Source of the DNA: Undaria pinnatifida
Taxonomy: Eukaryota; Sar; Phaeophyceae; Laminariales; Alariaceae
Assembly (NCBI GenBank): GCA_012845835.1
Contig: JABAKD010000009.1
Coordinates: 8,707,413-8,771,412, forward strand
Reading direction: 5' to 3'
DNA: 64,000 nt
Part shown: positions 12,495-23,596 of the stretch, piece after piece
Numbering within the stretch: the stretch's first letter is position 1
How the letters are laid out: the number at the start of each line of letters is the position of its first letter
Program-made: the position numbers and the translations under genes
The notes under the pieces: model-generated
Told to the model about the DNA's origin: nothing
The model's database searches: none
What the model saw: the letters and a program-made list of their open reading frames with translations, nothing else

Positions 12495-13860
12495 TATATA
12501 GCACTACTAGCGCTTGGAAGGGGACTGCGTGAGACAAGACTGTTGTTTGCAGGCAGCTATTGTAACAAGCAGACGGGAGGAATCATCCTGAAGGCATACA
12601 CGAAGGAAGCGAACTAGAAGCGGTGAGAGACTAGGGACAAGGGATTGGAGACCTGGGTGCGCGTGTCTAAAATAGCTCTTGCCCTTCGTTGCCATGGCGC
12701 TTCAGCTGAGATCCGTGTGGGTCGATAATCTCGCTTGACTCACAGGTAGAAATGCAGACGTAAATACTACAAAGAAGGTAGAAAAGTACAGCAGCAAGCC
12801 GGGCCATCTTTGGTTGAAATTCATAAAATAATGTACGGAAAATAAAAACTTGGCAGTCTAGACAAGTCTTCTATATGAATGATTTTACGGGATGTTGAAG
12901 AAAGTTCCATAACAGTTCAACTCTAATTTATCGTTGAAAATCTCGCTTGAAGCAGTATCACGAACCCCACACGCTTCAGGATAACCGAGGCAGACACTGC
13001 AGAAATAGAAACAACAGCAGGCCACGCGAGTGATGAGAATCGGTGGTCGTGATCTCTAGATGGTGGAGGCGAGGAATGAGACGCCATCAAGTTTTATACA
13101 AAAAAATGACGGAGTCACGCAGTCCATGCTACGTACAGCAGTAGTAGTGTAGTACAGAGGGCAGGAGCGAGATTCTCCCCGCTTTGACTCACTTATTTTT
13201 TTTTTGTACGATGCGATGTAGACAAAACATTAGTACCAGGTATGCATCAATGGTATGAATTGCTTCGCAAGGCATGCATTTTTTGCTTCCATTGCTTTAT
13301 TTCGTGATCGTACTTTTACGACGAGTACTACTACTGTATTATTGTTGTATGTACCAGGTATGTATGCCATCCTCGAGAATCGCTTGCACACGGCGCCGCG
13401 AAGTTCTTTTGCTGTATATACGTGCTATTGCTCGTAATACAATCAAAACTGAGTCGACCTCCATGTGACAAACAAACTGCAGTCTGTGTCCATTGTGCTG
13501 TATACGCGCGTATCATATGTTCTGTAAGTCGTTGCAGGTTGTGGCAGGTCTTTTGTACATAGTGTGGTACGTAGTAGTGTGGTGATGTCTTCGTGTCGGG
13601 CGTGTAGGAGACAGTGCACGTATGGCCTCTGGCTGGCTCAAAATGCGCCAAAATCAATTGAAAGCTAGACAGAGTAGACAAATCCAGGAGGCTGGCCCAT
13701 GACAGGTGTCCTAGCGTGTGATATTTACTTGGTTTTAGTGCTGTACCTGTTTTGACACCAAACTTACCAGGCATACCTGATTTTGACTAAAAAAAAATAT
13801 TTTGTTTGTTTTGTGTATAAGTACGTACTCAATCGATAAGGGATGCATACAGCAAGCGAT
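12495..13860. other. No recognisable gene
   Basis: Frames are short and unsupported by any motif. Two exact TACCAGGTA words lie at 13234-13242 and 13352-13360. Confidence 0.5.
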
Positions 13861-14300
13861 GGTACAATCCAGCCCCTCCCCCCCCCCCCCCCCCCCCGGC
13901 CCCCACCCCCCACCTTCCCCACCTCCCCAGCCCCCCCACCCCATCCCACCCCCACCCCCTCGAACACTCCGCCCTCTCTCTACTCACTGATTGTACGACT
14001 TACCCCAGCATATACATGATAAACTGATGCATTCTTTCCAAAACCGTCACATTTATCCCCTCAAAATAGAGTATAGATTCCATGCACAAATTGTTGAGCT
14101 GCCCCACCCGCCCCACCCCCGCCCCACCCCCCCCCCCTATGATAAACAGGTGCATTTTTTTTTTTTTTTTTTTTTTCCCAAAAAACCGTCAGATTTATCC
14201 CCTTAAAGTATTTATAGCTTCCACGCACAAATTGCCCGCCCGTCCGCCCCCGCCCTCCATTCCCCCCCCCCCCCCCCCCCCCCCCCTTCCCCGCCCCTCC
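13861..14300. repeat. Poly-C blocks and short dispersed repeats
   Basis: Long C homopolymers (about 13877-13898 and 14262-14287) alternate with copies of a 40-50 bp motif containing ACCGTCA(G/C)ATTTATCCCCT and TTCCACGCACAAATTG. The same motif recurs near 15890, 16770 and 16990. A poly-T run is at 14156-14176. Confidence 0.8.
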
Positions 14301-14643
14301 AACCCCGCTCTCGCTTTTGATCAAAACCAGCCCCCCACGTCCTTCAAAACTCCGCCCCCCCCTCACCGGTTATTCGACTTACAGGATTCACTTGATAAAC
14401 GGATACATTTCCCTCCACAGCTGTCAGATTTGGTCCCCCTCAGAAACGGATTTTATAGTTTCCGCGCACAGACTGACTAACATCACCCTGTTGACCCTGA
14501 TAGCTACACTGTAGTTGTAAGGGGAGTCGCCGACCTATATCCTTAATGAGGACACACAACCCGTACTGCGCGCGATTGGAGTATCACACACAGCTTGCAA
14601 AGATGAGTTTCGACAAAATGTTCGATCTCACAGCTGGAGTGTA
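14283..14643 (+). repeat. Long direct repeat, copy 1 (about 360 bp)
   Basis: Nearly identical to 16826-17170. It starts in CCCCTCC-rich sequence before TTTTGATCAAAA(C/T)CAG and runs through GGAGTCGCCGACCTATATCC to CACAGCTGGAGTGTA. Partial copies occur near 16340-16440 and 17610-17645. The pair is 2.5 kb apart in the same orientation, like the ends of a small LTR-type element, but no TG...CA ends, primer site or coding region was found. Confidence 0.75.
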
Positions 14644-15069
14644 TTATAATTTTCATGATATCCGTAAACCAATTTTTTCAAATTTTGAACTGGGAGAGGT
14701 ATTATACATGCACCCCTGCCTGCTAGTGAGCGTTTTCTACTGGCAAACTGGGGGGGTATTTATGTAAGCAGGATGGTGAGAACGGAGTAACATGAACTGT
14801 TGAGCCAGCAACATAATATTAAATGTAGTAATAAAATATTATACATCATTTGCTCATACATAGTATATACCTAGTCGTTTTCGAGCAAGCGGTTTCGTTG
14901 ACATATATATACTACCTGGCTTGATGCAAAGGAAAGGAACACCACTCGGCGATCATCTACTACACGCTAGGGCATGTTTTCAGGAGCACCACTAACAAGA
15001 GCACCAGACATGGACGCGGCATCTACAGGACCACAACATCTTCGACGACAGTGGGGAGAAAACAGGACG

Positions 15070-15690
15070 TATAATCGTACACTAGATAATAACAATGTGA
15101 AAAAGAAGTACAGACAGATATGTTAACACTGCGGTAGACCACACTACCAACCTATTACGCAGGGTATTTCGTGCCTCCGGCCGTTTGCATGATCGCCTGA
15201 CAACCTCTACCAAACGCAGTAGCATATGCCTAACAAAGTAAAGTCAACCTCGCGTTCAATAGTGGCGACATCGCATACCACGTCACCTCGCTTGGTGTAT
15301 TTGTAAGGTGCATCATCTCTGTCTTAGAGTTGGCGACCTCAGAGCCCCACATCGGCACGGTAAAAATCATGGGCATAAAATCGTATATGTGAGACAACAA
15401 TAATGTGAAAAGGAGATACAGACAGACATGTTAAATTGGGGCAAACCGCACTACTACCAACTTATTACGTAGGGTATTCCGTACATACCGTCTGCATGAT
15501 CGCCTCCCAACCTATCTATGCCAGGCGAAGCATGACTAACGAAGTAACGTAATTGAGCGCGTGTACACTACGCGTTTCTTTCAAAACAATAACGATTCGC
15601 TTTTCTCCCTTTCGTTCTCATCGGCGGTGACATTGCACGACCACATCACCTCGCCTGTTGTATTTGGCAATAAGTATATCTTTCTTATAA
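15070..15690. repeat. Tandem duplication of about 315 bp
   Basis: Two diverged copies (about 15070-15335 and 15385-15690) share AATGTGAAAA(G/A)(G/A)AG(A/T)TACAGACAGA, TTACG(C/T)AGGGTATT(T/C)CGT, GCATGATCGCCT and CACCTCGC(T/C). It lies between the two 360-bp direct repeats. Confidence 0.75.
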
Positions 15691-16825
15691 TTAGCGATGT
15701 CAGAAAATAATGGTATTTACATTATTGTACCTATCTTTTGAAATATTCTATCTTTCGATCCATGTACAATAACAAATTATGAAGCTTTTTAACACGTTGT
15801 TTAACTGGGTTGCATACTACATGTAACATCGAACCTTCTAGAATAATAAACATTACCAGGCGGGTGATATAAAGAGGTGTCTTCTTGCTAAAACCGTCAG
15901 ATTCGTCCCCTTTAAGGGTTTATAGTTTCCGCGCACATATTGAAATGCCCCCCCCTCCCGCCCCCCCCCCCTATCCCTCTTGTTCAAACGCCCCACTTAA
16001 AATCAAAATCTACCAGAGTAGTAAGCACTACCAGCCAGCTGATATCATCTCATTATCCTTCTAGCCATCCATGCCGTAGCTCCAACTCATCTCCGCCCTC
16101 CTCCCCCCCGCCCCCGACCCTTTTGTTCCCCGCCCAGTTCGTTCAAACGCCCCACTTACAATCGAAATCGGCCAGAGTAATAAACACTTCTAAGCAATTG
16201 ATATCACGCCATTATCTTTCCAGCCATCCATGACGTAGCTTTCATTCATCTCCCCTCCCCCCCTCCAACGCCCCCTCCTTCCCCACACCCCGCACCATCG
16301 CTTAGACCCAGCACCGCGCGTATAGCAAGCCCCTACATATATGATTAATACGCGCGATCGAAGGATCACACAAAATGTTGCGAAGATCAGTGTCGACCAA
16401 ATCCTTCATCTCATAGCTGGAGTGTGTTTTAATGTTATATGTGACCTAAACCTCTTGAACCCCCCCCCCCCCCCCCCCTCCTTTTTTTTTTTTCCGTTCT
16501 CTTGCTCAAACGCCGCACCTAATATCGAAATCCGCCAGAGTAATAAACACTTCAATGCCCTGGATATCACCTCATTATCTTTCTAGAGCCGTCCATGCCA
16601 CTGCTGCAATCCCCCCCCCCCCCCGCCCCCAACGCCCCCTCCTTCCCAACCACCCGCACCATCGCCTAGACCTACGTCGTAGCACCACGCGTATAGCAAA
16701 CCCCTACATCTATGCGACCTAAAGCCCTCCCCCCCCCCTGCCACATCCCCCCCCCCTCCCCCACAAGAGGGATTCATAGTTTCCACGCACAAATTGAGCT
16801 GCCCCACCTGTCCCTCCCCCCCCTC

Positions 16826-17170
16826 CCCCCCTCCCGCCCCCCTTTTGATCAAAATCAGGCCCCTACGTCCTTCAAAACTCCGCCCTCCCGTCGCCGGTTA
16901 TTCGACTTACAGGATTCACTTGATAAACTGATGCATTTCCTTCCACAGCTGTCAGATTTTGTCCCCCTCAAAAACGGGTTTTATAGTTTCCGCGCACAGA
17001 CTGACTAACATCACCCTGTTGACCCTGATTGCTACACTGTAGTTGCAAGGGGAGTCGCCGACCTATATCCTTAATGAGCACACACAACCCGTAATACGCG
17101 CGATCGGAGTATCACACACAGCTTGCAAAGATGAGTTTCGACAAAATCTTCGATCTCACAGCTGGAGTGT
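16826..17170 (+). repeat. Long direct repeat, copy 2
   Basis: Partner of 14283-14643 with scattered substitutions, followed after 440 bp by a third, truncated end (17610-17645, ATCTTCGATCTCACAGCTGG). Confidence 0.75.
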
Positions 17171-17694
17171 AATTTAATTTTTACAATATACCTACTACTG
17201 CTGTATATGTGGTCAAAATAGTGTACGGTTGTGAGTATAAAGTATTATATGTATATGTTATTATTGGGGATACTTGTTTGTTGTACCTTGTATGGTGTGA
17301 GAAATCGATTGGTCTGGAGGATTAGCTTCTTTTTTTTTTTTTTCTATCCTCCGGCGGATGGGGAAAAATAAAGCTTGAGCTCACCACACTTCCACGTATT
17401 TTCATACGCGTCGTGTGTCGATTTAACTCAGTTGCTTTCGCAGCCCAACGCTAGCTGGCGCACCCTTCGGGTCTTATTGTAGGTATAGCGTATGGAGGAT
17501 TAGCAATACAGAAGAATAGAACACAGGTTGGTCTTGTTTATTATACCTTATTATAACTAAGTACACTGGTTGGTATTTATACTACGCGAAATCGTAATCT
17601 ACATATATATATCGACAAAATCTTCGATCTCACAGCTGGAGTGGATTTTTATTTCTATAATATATCATATACAGATACGAGTAATGAAGGGAAA

Positions 17695-18440
17695 CCGCGG
17701 TGGATGAAAGTAGGAAGGAGACCGCAGACAGGGTAGCAAGGTACCAGGCCGACTAGTAGGTGGAACCTTTCTATCTATGCCACTCGTACCGCCAACTGCT
17801 GCGGCTGCTCGGAATGTGATGTCTTGGTACTTTGATTTTTCCGTGAATTTATTTTTTTCTTTCTTTTTTTTTTTTTTTTTTTTTTTTCTTCCCCCTTCTT
17901 ATCCTTATGAAGGGAGTCTTGCATGGTGGGTAGGTGACGAGCCTGTTTTATTTGGCCCTCCCAGTCTTCCTTCTTCTACTTGTTTCTTTTTTCCGGGGTA
18001 TTTTTTCCCTTTCTTTCCCCCTTGCATGTCCATTTTGGCTCATGCTCGGGGTATGTATCTATCTCCCGTGCTTTGGCTCCCCTTTTTATTTATTTATTTA
18101 TTTATTTTGTCTTGGTTTCTTTCGTTGTTTCTCTCTTTTACAAGGTATTTTGGTTTAATGAGAAGAACACAAAGGGGGGAGGGGGGGAAACAGAAGGAGT
18201 AGAAGGAAAGCCGTCCAAGGGAATGGGGGCAGGGGGGGCAACAGGAGGAATAGAAGGGAGACCGCGGTGGACGAAGGCAGGAAGGAGATGGCAGACAGGG
18301 TAGCAAGGTACCAGGCTGACTAGTAGGTACATAGCACTTTTCGTCTTTCTCTGGGGTATTTTTTTCCCCTTTGTTCCCTCCTTGCGTGTCCAGGTTTTTG
18401 GCTCGTGTTCGGATTATCTTATTTTGGTTTTACTTTACTT
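17695..18440. repeat. Local duplication in T-rich DNA
   Basis: An 80-bp block (AGGAAGGAGA..GCAGACAGGGTAGCAAGGTACCAGGC) occurs at 17695-17765 and 18240-18330. After each copy, T/C-rich DNA with GGGGTATTTTTT and TTGC(A/G)TGTCCA follows (about 17994 and 18352). The hydrophobic Phe/Leu-rich frames here come from poly-T and are not taken as membrane proteins. Confidence 0.7.
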
Positions 18441-18934
18441 TATTTTATTTCATTTTATTATGTTTCTTTTCCGAGCTTTGGCTCTCCTTTCCGGTTGGGT
18501 TGTTTCTTCGATTTCCCCTTCATTTTGTTTGTTTCATTTTTTGTTTTATTTTTATCTTTGTTTTTATTTGTTTTCTTATTTTGTTTTTGTTTTTTGTTTT
18601 TTGTTTTTGTTTTTGTTTTTGTTTATTTCGTATTTCTCTCTTCCAATGTATTTCTGTTGCTGACGTATGTATGTTGTGCCTGTCGTACCCAGTACTAGGG
18701 CATGACATTGCGTTGTCGAATGCATTACGATGCATTATCTCTGTGTCGTGGCTTGTGACCACAGAGCTGATCTTTCTAGGGTGAAGAATCAGTACGGACA
18801 CTGGGTGTGCTGGATGTCGACGAGTAGAAGAACGGTTTAATGTGAAGAACACACACACAATGAAGGGCGAAGACACCTCTAGAGGCACAACTAACTAATC
18901 TACATTGCTGACGAATACGAGTCACCTGAAATCG

Positions 18935-20070
18935 CGTGCTCGCATGTATGTGTGGTATACGTGCTCGTAATTTTGTAGGTAACATACCAGTGCTGTCAAC
19001 CATGACGAAGAATCCTCGAAACCAACGCCCGAAGACTCAGCTCACCGTGGCAATACACGTCAAGAAGTATCGACTCTCTTTGCCCCTTTGTCGACAGATA
19101 TGTACTATTAATACCACGTCTCAATATCTGGACTAAAGGTGACCGATTTCCGTTCTCGATTCTTGTTGTGGGTAGTTTTAACAGCTGATTTGATCTTGGT
19201 CTTGGTTGCTGGTTTTGCCATTTCCTTCGGGATTCTGACTGTAAAAGTAGTTTTGGTGGCTGTGTCTTCTTTTTCTTTTGATGAAATCCCGTGCTCCCAT
19301 GTGTGGTATACCTGCTCGTAATTTGGAGGTAACATACCAGTGCTGCCAACCATGACGAAGAATCTTCGAAACCAACGCCCGAAGACTCAGTTCACCATGA
19401 CAATACACGTTCAATCAGCCATCTTCTCTAGAAGAAGCCCTGCTCGTAGTTTGTAGGTAACATACCAGTGCTGCCAACCATGACGAAGAATCATCGAAAC
19501 CAACGCCCTAAGACTCAGTTCACCATGGCAATACATAGTGAACTGAGTCTTAGGGCGTTGGTTTCGAGGATTCTTCGTCATGGTTGGCAGCACTGGTATA
19601 TACTGGTATACATAGTGAACTGAGTCTTAGGGCGTTGGTTTCGAGGATTCTTCGTCATGGTTGGCAGCACTGGTATGTTACCTACAAATTACGAGCAGGG
19701 CTTCTTCTAGAGAAGATGGCTGATTGACGTGTATTGTCATGGTGAACTGAGTCTTCGGGCGTTGGTTTCGAAGATTCTTCGTCATGGTTGGCAGCACTGG
19801 TATGTTACCTCCAAATTACGAGCAGGTATACCACACATGGGAGCACGGGATTTCATCAAAAGAAGAAGAGGAAACAGCCAACAAAAACTTCTTTTACAGT
19901 CAGAATCCCGAAGGAAATGGCAAAAACAGCAATCAAGACCAAGATCAAATCAGCTGTTAAAACTACCCACAACAAGGATCGAGAACGGAAATCGGTCACC
20001 TTTAGTCCAGATATTGAGACGTGGTATCAATAGTACATATCTGTTGACAAAGGGGTAAAGAGAGTCGATA
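18935..20070. mobile_element. Fold-back palindrome element
   Basis: About 19064-19535 is repeated inverted at 19547-20070 with only a few differences, separated by roughly 12 bp, giving a hairpin with arms near 0.5 kb. Inside is a block of about 100 bp (GTAACATACCAGTGCTG... to ...CCATGGCAATACA). It is present three times forward (near 18950, 19300, 19440) and three times reversed (near 19550, 19615, 19735). Long modular inverted arms are typical of Foldback-type elements. High arm identity implies recent formation or gene conversion. Confidence 0.75.
19788..20033 (+). CDS. 81-residue frame in the right arm, mirrored in the left arm
   Basis: An 81-residue frame in the right arm has a counterpart of equal length on the minus strand of the left arm (19108-19353). 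The C-terminal 45 or so residues agree in both: a basic Lys/Thr-rich stretch beginning TVRIPKEMAK and a tail RKSVTFSPDIETWY. The N-terminal halves read in different frames because of a small indel. I do not recognise the protein. Similarity follows automatically from the palindrome, and the few arm differences include amino-acid changes, so coding is not established. Confidence 0.25.
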   Translation: MAALVCYLQITSRYTTHGSTGFHQKKKRKQPTKTSFTVRIPKEMAKTAIKTKIKSAVKTTHNKDRERKSVTFSPDIETWYQ

Positions 20071-21400
20071 ATAGGGCTGGGTTATTTTGGAAAATTATAG
20101 CGAGGGCTGACTAAGTTGTATAAAATGTAGGAAGTAGATTAAGGAATACGAGACCAATAGGACATCGGGAAAGGAGGATCATCATCACCGATTACGAGTA
20201 AGTTCGTACGTGATATATCACTGTAGGAATGAATGTGCTTGCGTCCATCATACAGGTTGAAAATGAGTGCAGGTCTGTTAGTTGATCTACATTTGATGCA
20301 TACTGTGAGACGATCACAAGACAAGAGCTTTTGCAGGCAATTTGGTTTTGGCCTTTGTGATGGGGATTTTATGTCTTCGCAGGTTCTACAGGCACTGCAA
20401 GGTCGTTCTCACAGGTGTTTCAGGAGCAATGGTGCTGCAAACTGGTTCTAGTCTTTAATTCTGTATGAGGAATGTAAGCCTTTCTATAGCTGCTCTTTCT
20501 CATGCTAAAAACTGACCGGAATTGGAAACATGGTTTAGGGACATTATCATATTGGAATGGGAACGGGGGAAGCTCGATAAGTACGTTGGAATTTTGAGGA
20601 TTGTAAAGAATGCATTAATATTAATCAATGGAAACAAAATAATATTCCAGATGTCAGTGGAGCTATACACGTCGTGGGAATTACTGCATACAGCGGAGCT
20701 GCTTACATCTGGGGAGCTACTACACAAGTACTTTCAAGGCGCGTAGGAATTTACTACCTATAGTTATGCATGAATAAATGTAGACCTTGAAACTTTTATC
20801 GGTTGTTACCTTAATATGCATGGATGTTTATGCCTCGATAGATGTTTACAAAATGATAGATTCAAAATGATAGATTCTGCTGTTCCAAATCCGTTCCGAT
20901 AGTGTGTAAAGGATGTACAACAATGACAGACATAGCGAATGCCTACAATGAGATTGATGTGTCTTGGACACCTCACCTGAGGGATTCCATACGTTACTCT
21001 GTTAGTGAAGACTCGAGCTTTCGAAGGGCAGCATTTTCGAAGGTTTGCATATATATATTATGGCAAGGGGACAACTTTCAATAAACCAGGAAGGCAAATA
21101 TACATGTACTCGAAACGTTTTCCCACCCCCCTTGTCCCAAGCCACTGTTCATACCCGTTTGGTGGGGACAACTCGGTGTTACTAGATTCCATCGACCCCC
21201 TGCACTCCACTCGTCTCCCTAGGCTACATCGTTGGATACCATCTTCACCTTGTACGACGCAGCTTCGTCGAGTACATCGTGCACCACGAAGCCTCGTCGA
21301 GTCCGTCACATACTGCACAGCTCCTACTGCACAGCTCCATTCATATCCACACCCGCAGACCCATCGGAGGCAGATACTCAACAGGCCAAGCTTGTCATTG
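20071..21400. other. No recognisable gene; upstream flank of the gypsy-like element
   Basis: I looked here for reverse transcriptase or RNase H sequence expected upstream of a gypsy integrase and found none. Frames are short. The segment 20640-20735 has short imperfect repeats (GTGGGAATTACTGCATACAG, GGAGCTGCTTACATCTGGGG). Confidence 0.45.
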
Positions 21401-21407
21401 CACCAGA

Positions 21408-22800
21408 GCTTCCAGTGGTGGTCATGCTCGACTGTGGGGGGGGGGCAGCATCCTTGTCTCAGAGGGATTGCTGACGATCAAAGGAGCAGTAGACAAGGAC
21501 TGGAGAGCATTGGAATGCACCAGAGCAAACATACTGGACAACGGCGCGAGGCAACTTAGGGTGACAACAGGGTCGCAGGAATGCCTAAGCATGTTGAGAA
21601 AGGTGAGACCAGACGTGGTGGTCGGTGACGCCTGCACGAGGTTTGAAGGGGTGCGAGAGGAGGAGGGAGTATCCAGAGCGAGTAGCTTAGCCCAAGCTTC
21701 CATCGCCTCAGACGCGCAAGTTTTTATACTCGAATGTTTGGGCAACCTTCTGCGAACAACGGAAGGAAACGACGAGATTCTCCCCGCTCGTGGACAAAGC
21801 GGAGATACTGGCGAGCCAAGTAGGGATTCCGTGGAGAAGGAAACGGACGTTCGTGGTAGGAATCAAAGGAGGTCTTGCCACGAAGGGGAAGCTAGCCGTT
21901 TGGAAGCGAAGGTTGGAGAAGGTAAAGCAACCAGTTCAGGAATTGAGGGTAATTCTGGGACGAAGGGGCGCATACTTCCTGAAGAGAGGTAACGGAGAGC
22001 GAGCGATTTATTCGTTCAACGAACCCATCGTCTCTTTGAACCGTGCTCACATCATGAGGGAAAAGCCAACCGAAAGGTATATCGCACACCCAGCGGATGC
22101 GGCACGCCTTGAAGAAGCTGAAGAGTTGCACTTCAACGACTACGCCAAAATCACCACAGGGCAGGAACACTACATGATCCCGCATACGGCCAGCAAAAGC
22201 GCAGCGGCAAACGTCATCGCATATTTCACGTCTCCTCCGATGCTACGAGCAGTATTAGTTGAACTAGCTGTTCAAGGCTTACTGGGAAAACCGGTACCAG
22301 AGGTCGTGGAACTGGAAGGATTGGCCTGCATGGTGTTTGAGGATTACCTCGCAGCAGCAAAAGCCTTTGAGGTGACAAGAGCGGTCACGAGATCGCAGGC
22401 AAAGGCCACTTCCCAGGAACCGGAGGTTGTCTGGGAGGCAGAACCGCCGTTACCTGAGGAGAAGATGGAGAATGCACCGGCGCAGACAATCACTACTACT
22501 GAGCTACCAGTGAAAGTTGATCACCCACGCAAACGCAGGGGACAGAGGGAGCCCATCCCGAAACCGAAACGGCAACGTGATCTGTTTGAGGAACCACCGA
22601 AGGGCACCAGCAGCCGTTCAAGTGGATCAGGGAAAGAGACCAAGGGGTCCCAGCGGTCGGAGCCATCCATGCTAGAAAGGGTGACAGCTATTCTCCAGAA
22701 TATGCCACAGCTGATGCAGAGGCAGCGCGAAGATATGGTACTTGTCAGGATTCGGAAAGAACTCCAGGAAGCGGGAAACCGAGGGGTGGCGAATATGTGA
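21408..22800 (+). pseudogene. Decayed C5-cytosine DNA methyltransferase-like domain plus linker
   Basis: Motifs appear in the order of bacterial-type C5 methyltransferases, which methylate cytosine using S-adenosylmethionine. A motif I-like VVMLDCGGG sits just before a 10-G run where the frame shifts. AVDKDWRALECTRANIL resembles the motif II region. DVVVGDACTRFEGV corresponds to motif IV and keeps the Cys, but not the usual Pro-Pro before it. FILECLGNLL stands where motif VI ENV is expected and keeps Glu. RRKRTFVVG resembles motif VIII. HPADAARLEEAEEL and a Ser/Ala/Asn-rich stretch match motifs IX and X. A second frameshift falls near 21770. The 336-codon frame from 21790 then carries a Pro-rich, strongly basic linker. 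Identification rests on motif order only. Confidence 0.6.
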
Positions 22801-23545
22801 TGGATGATAACGGCCTCTTGTGGGTAGCACCTGGGAAAGGTCCCACGACTTGCAGTTCCCCAATATCTCGTTCCAGGGATTATGGCACTGGCGCACAGCA
22901 CCTATGGACATCCAGGGACGGCGAGAACTGCAGCTTTGATTAGTCGTCGGTACTGCTGGCCCACCCTCATTAGGGACGTTAGAGACTACGTCCCCTCGTG
23001 TGGGTGCAGGCGTCGCAAGCGGTCAGCGAGTCAGCGGGTTGCCATGCTACCGGCGAGGTTTCTGCGACCCGGCGAAGTACTCGAAGTCGGCATTCAGGAC
23101 ATGGGGGTAAAGTCGGACGCAGGCAACAAAGTTCTACTGGTGGCGGTCGACAAAGCCAGCAAGTTCTTGTTCAGCTTCCCGCTCCCCACGAAAGAAGCAC
23201 TCGGAGTAGCGAGGAAACCGCTCGAAGTGATGGTTACTTTTGGGCTACCGCTCTATGTTCGCAGTGATCCGGGATCCGAGTTCACGGCAGAGGTGATGCA
23301 ACACTTATGCAAATGGTTGAACGTGGCCATCGCATATGGGCCTGCCGACCATCCAGATGCACAGGGGACGGTGGAGAGACTGGGGGGTGGCTACACGAAT
23401 CACTAGGGGAACTGTACAAGACTTGGCCTCGCAGATGAGACGAGTATGTACAGTCGGCACTGTGGATCCATCGTACCACGCCGGACCTGCGCTTACCGGG
23501 GAAGCCAACTTCCTTCCGTCTTTTCTTCGGTCATGATGCACGCAT
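22801..23545 (+). pseudogene. Gypsy-type integrase: zinc-binding domain and DDE core
   Basis: The long frame at 22882-23406 opens with AHSTYGHPGT and ends its first domain in YVPSCGCRRRK, the HHCC zinc-binding fold of retroviral-type integrases, here with CxC rather than CxxC. The catalytic core follows: Asp in GIQDMG, Asp in VRSDPGSEF, Glu in GTVERLG, with spacing typical of a D-D-E transferase. After the Glu the frame shifts at a 6-G run (about 23381-23386) and continues as HESLGELYKTW and a proline-rich segment to about 23540. Upstream of 22882, VPRLAVPQYLVPG is the usual gypsy lead-in and is in frame with the core. Such enzymes insert the element's cDNA into chromosomes. Confidence 0.8.
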
Positions 23546-23596
23546 GAAACTTGATGCTACGCCCCCCTAGGTCGATGGTGGTGATTCAGAGGCGGG

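Noticed and set aside
13735..14366. Long Gly-rich or Pro-rich open frames on both strands
   Set aside because: They are translations of poly-C/poly-G and CCCCACC repeats, with no motif.
17777..18784. Phe/Leu-rich frames resembling multi-pass membrane proteins
   Set aside because: They come from poly-T and TTTTG repeats, overlap in three frames and have no gene context.
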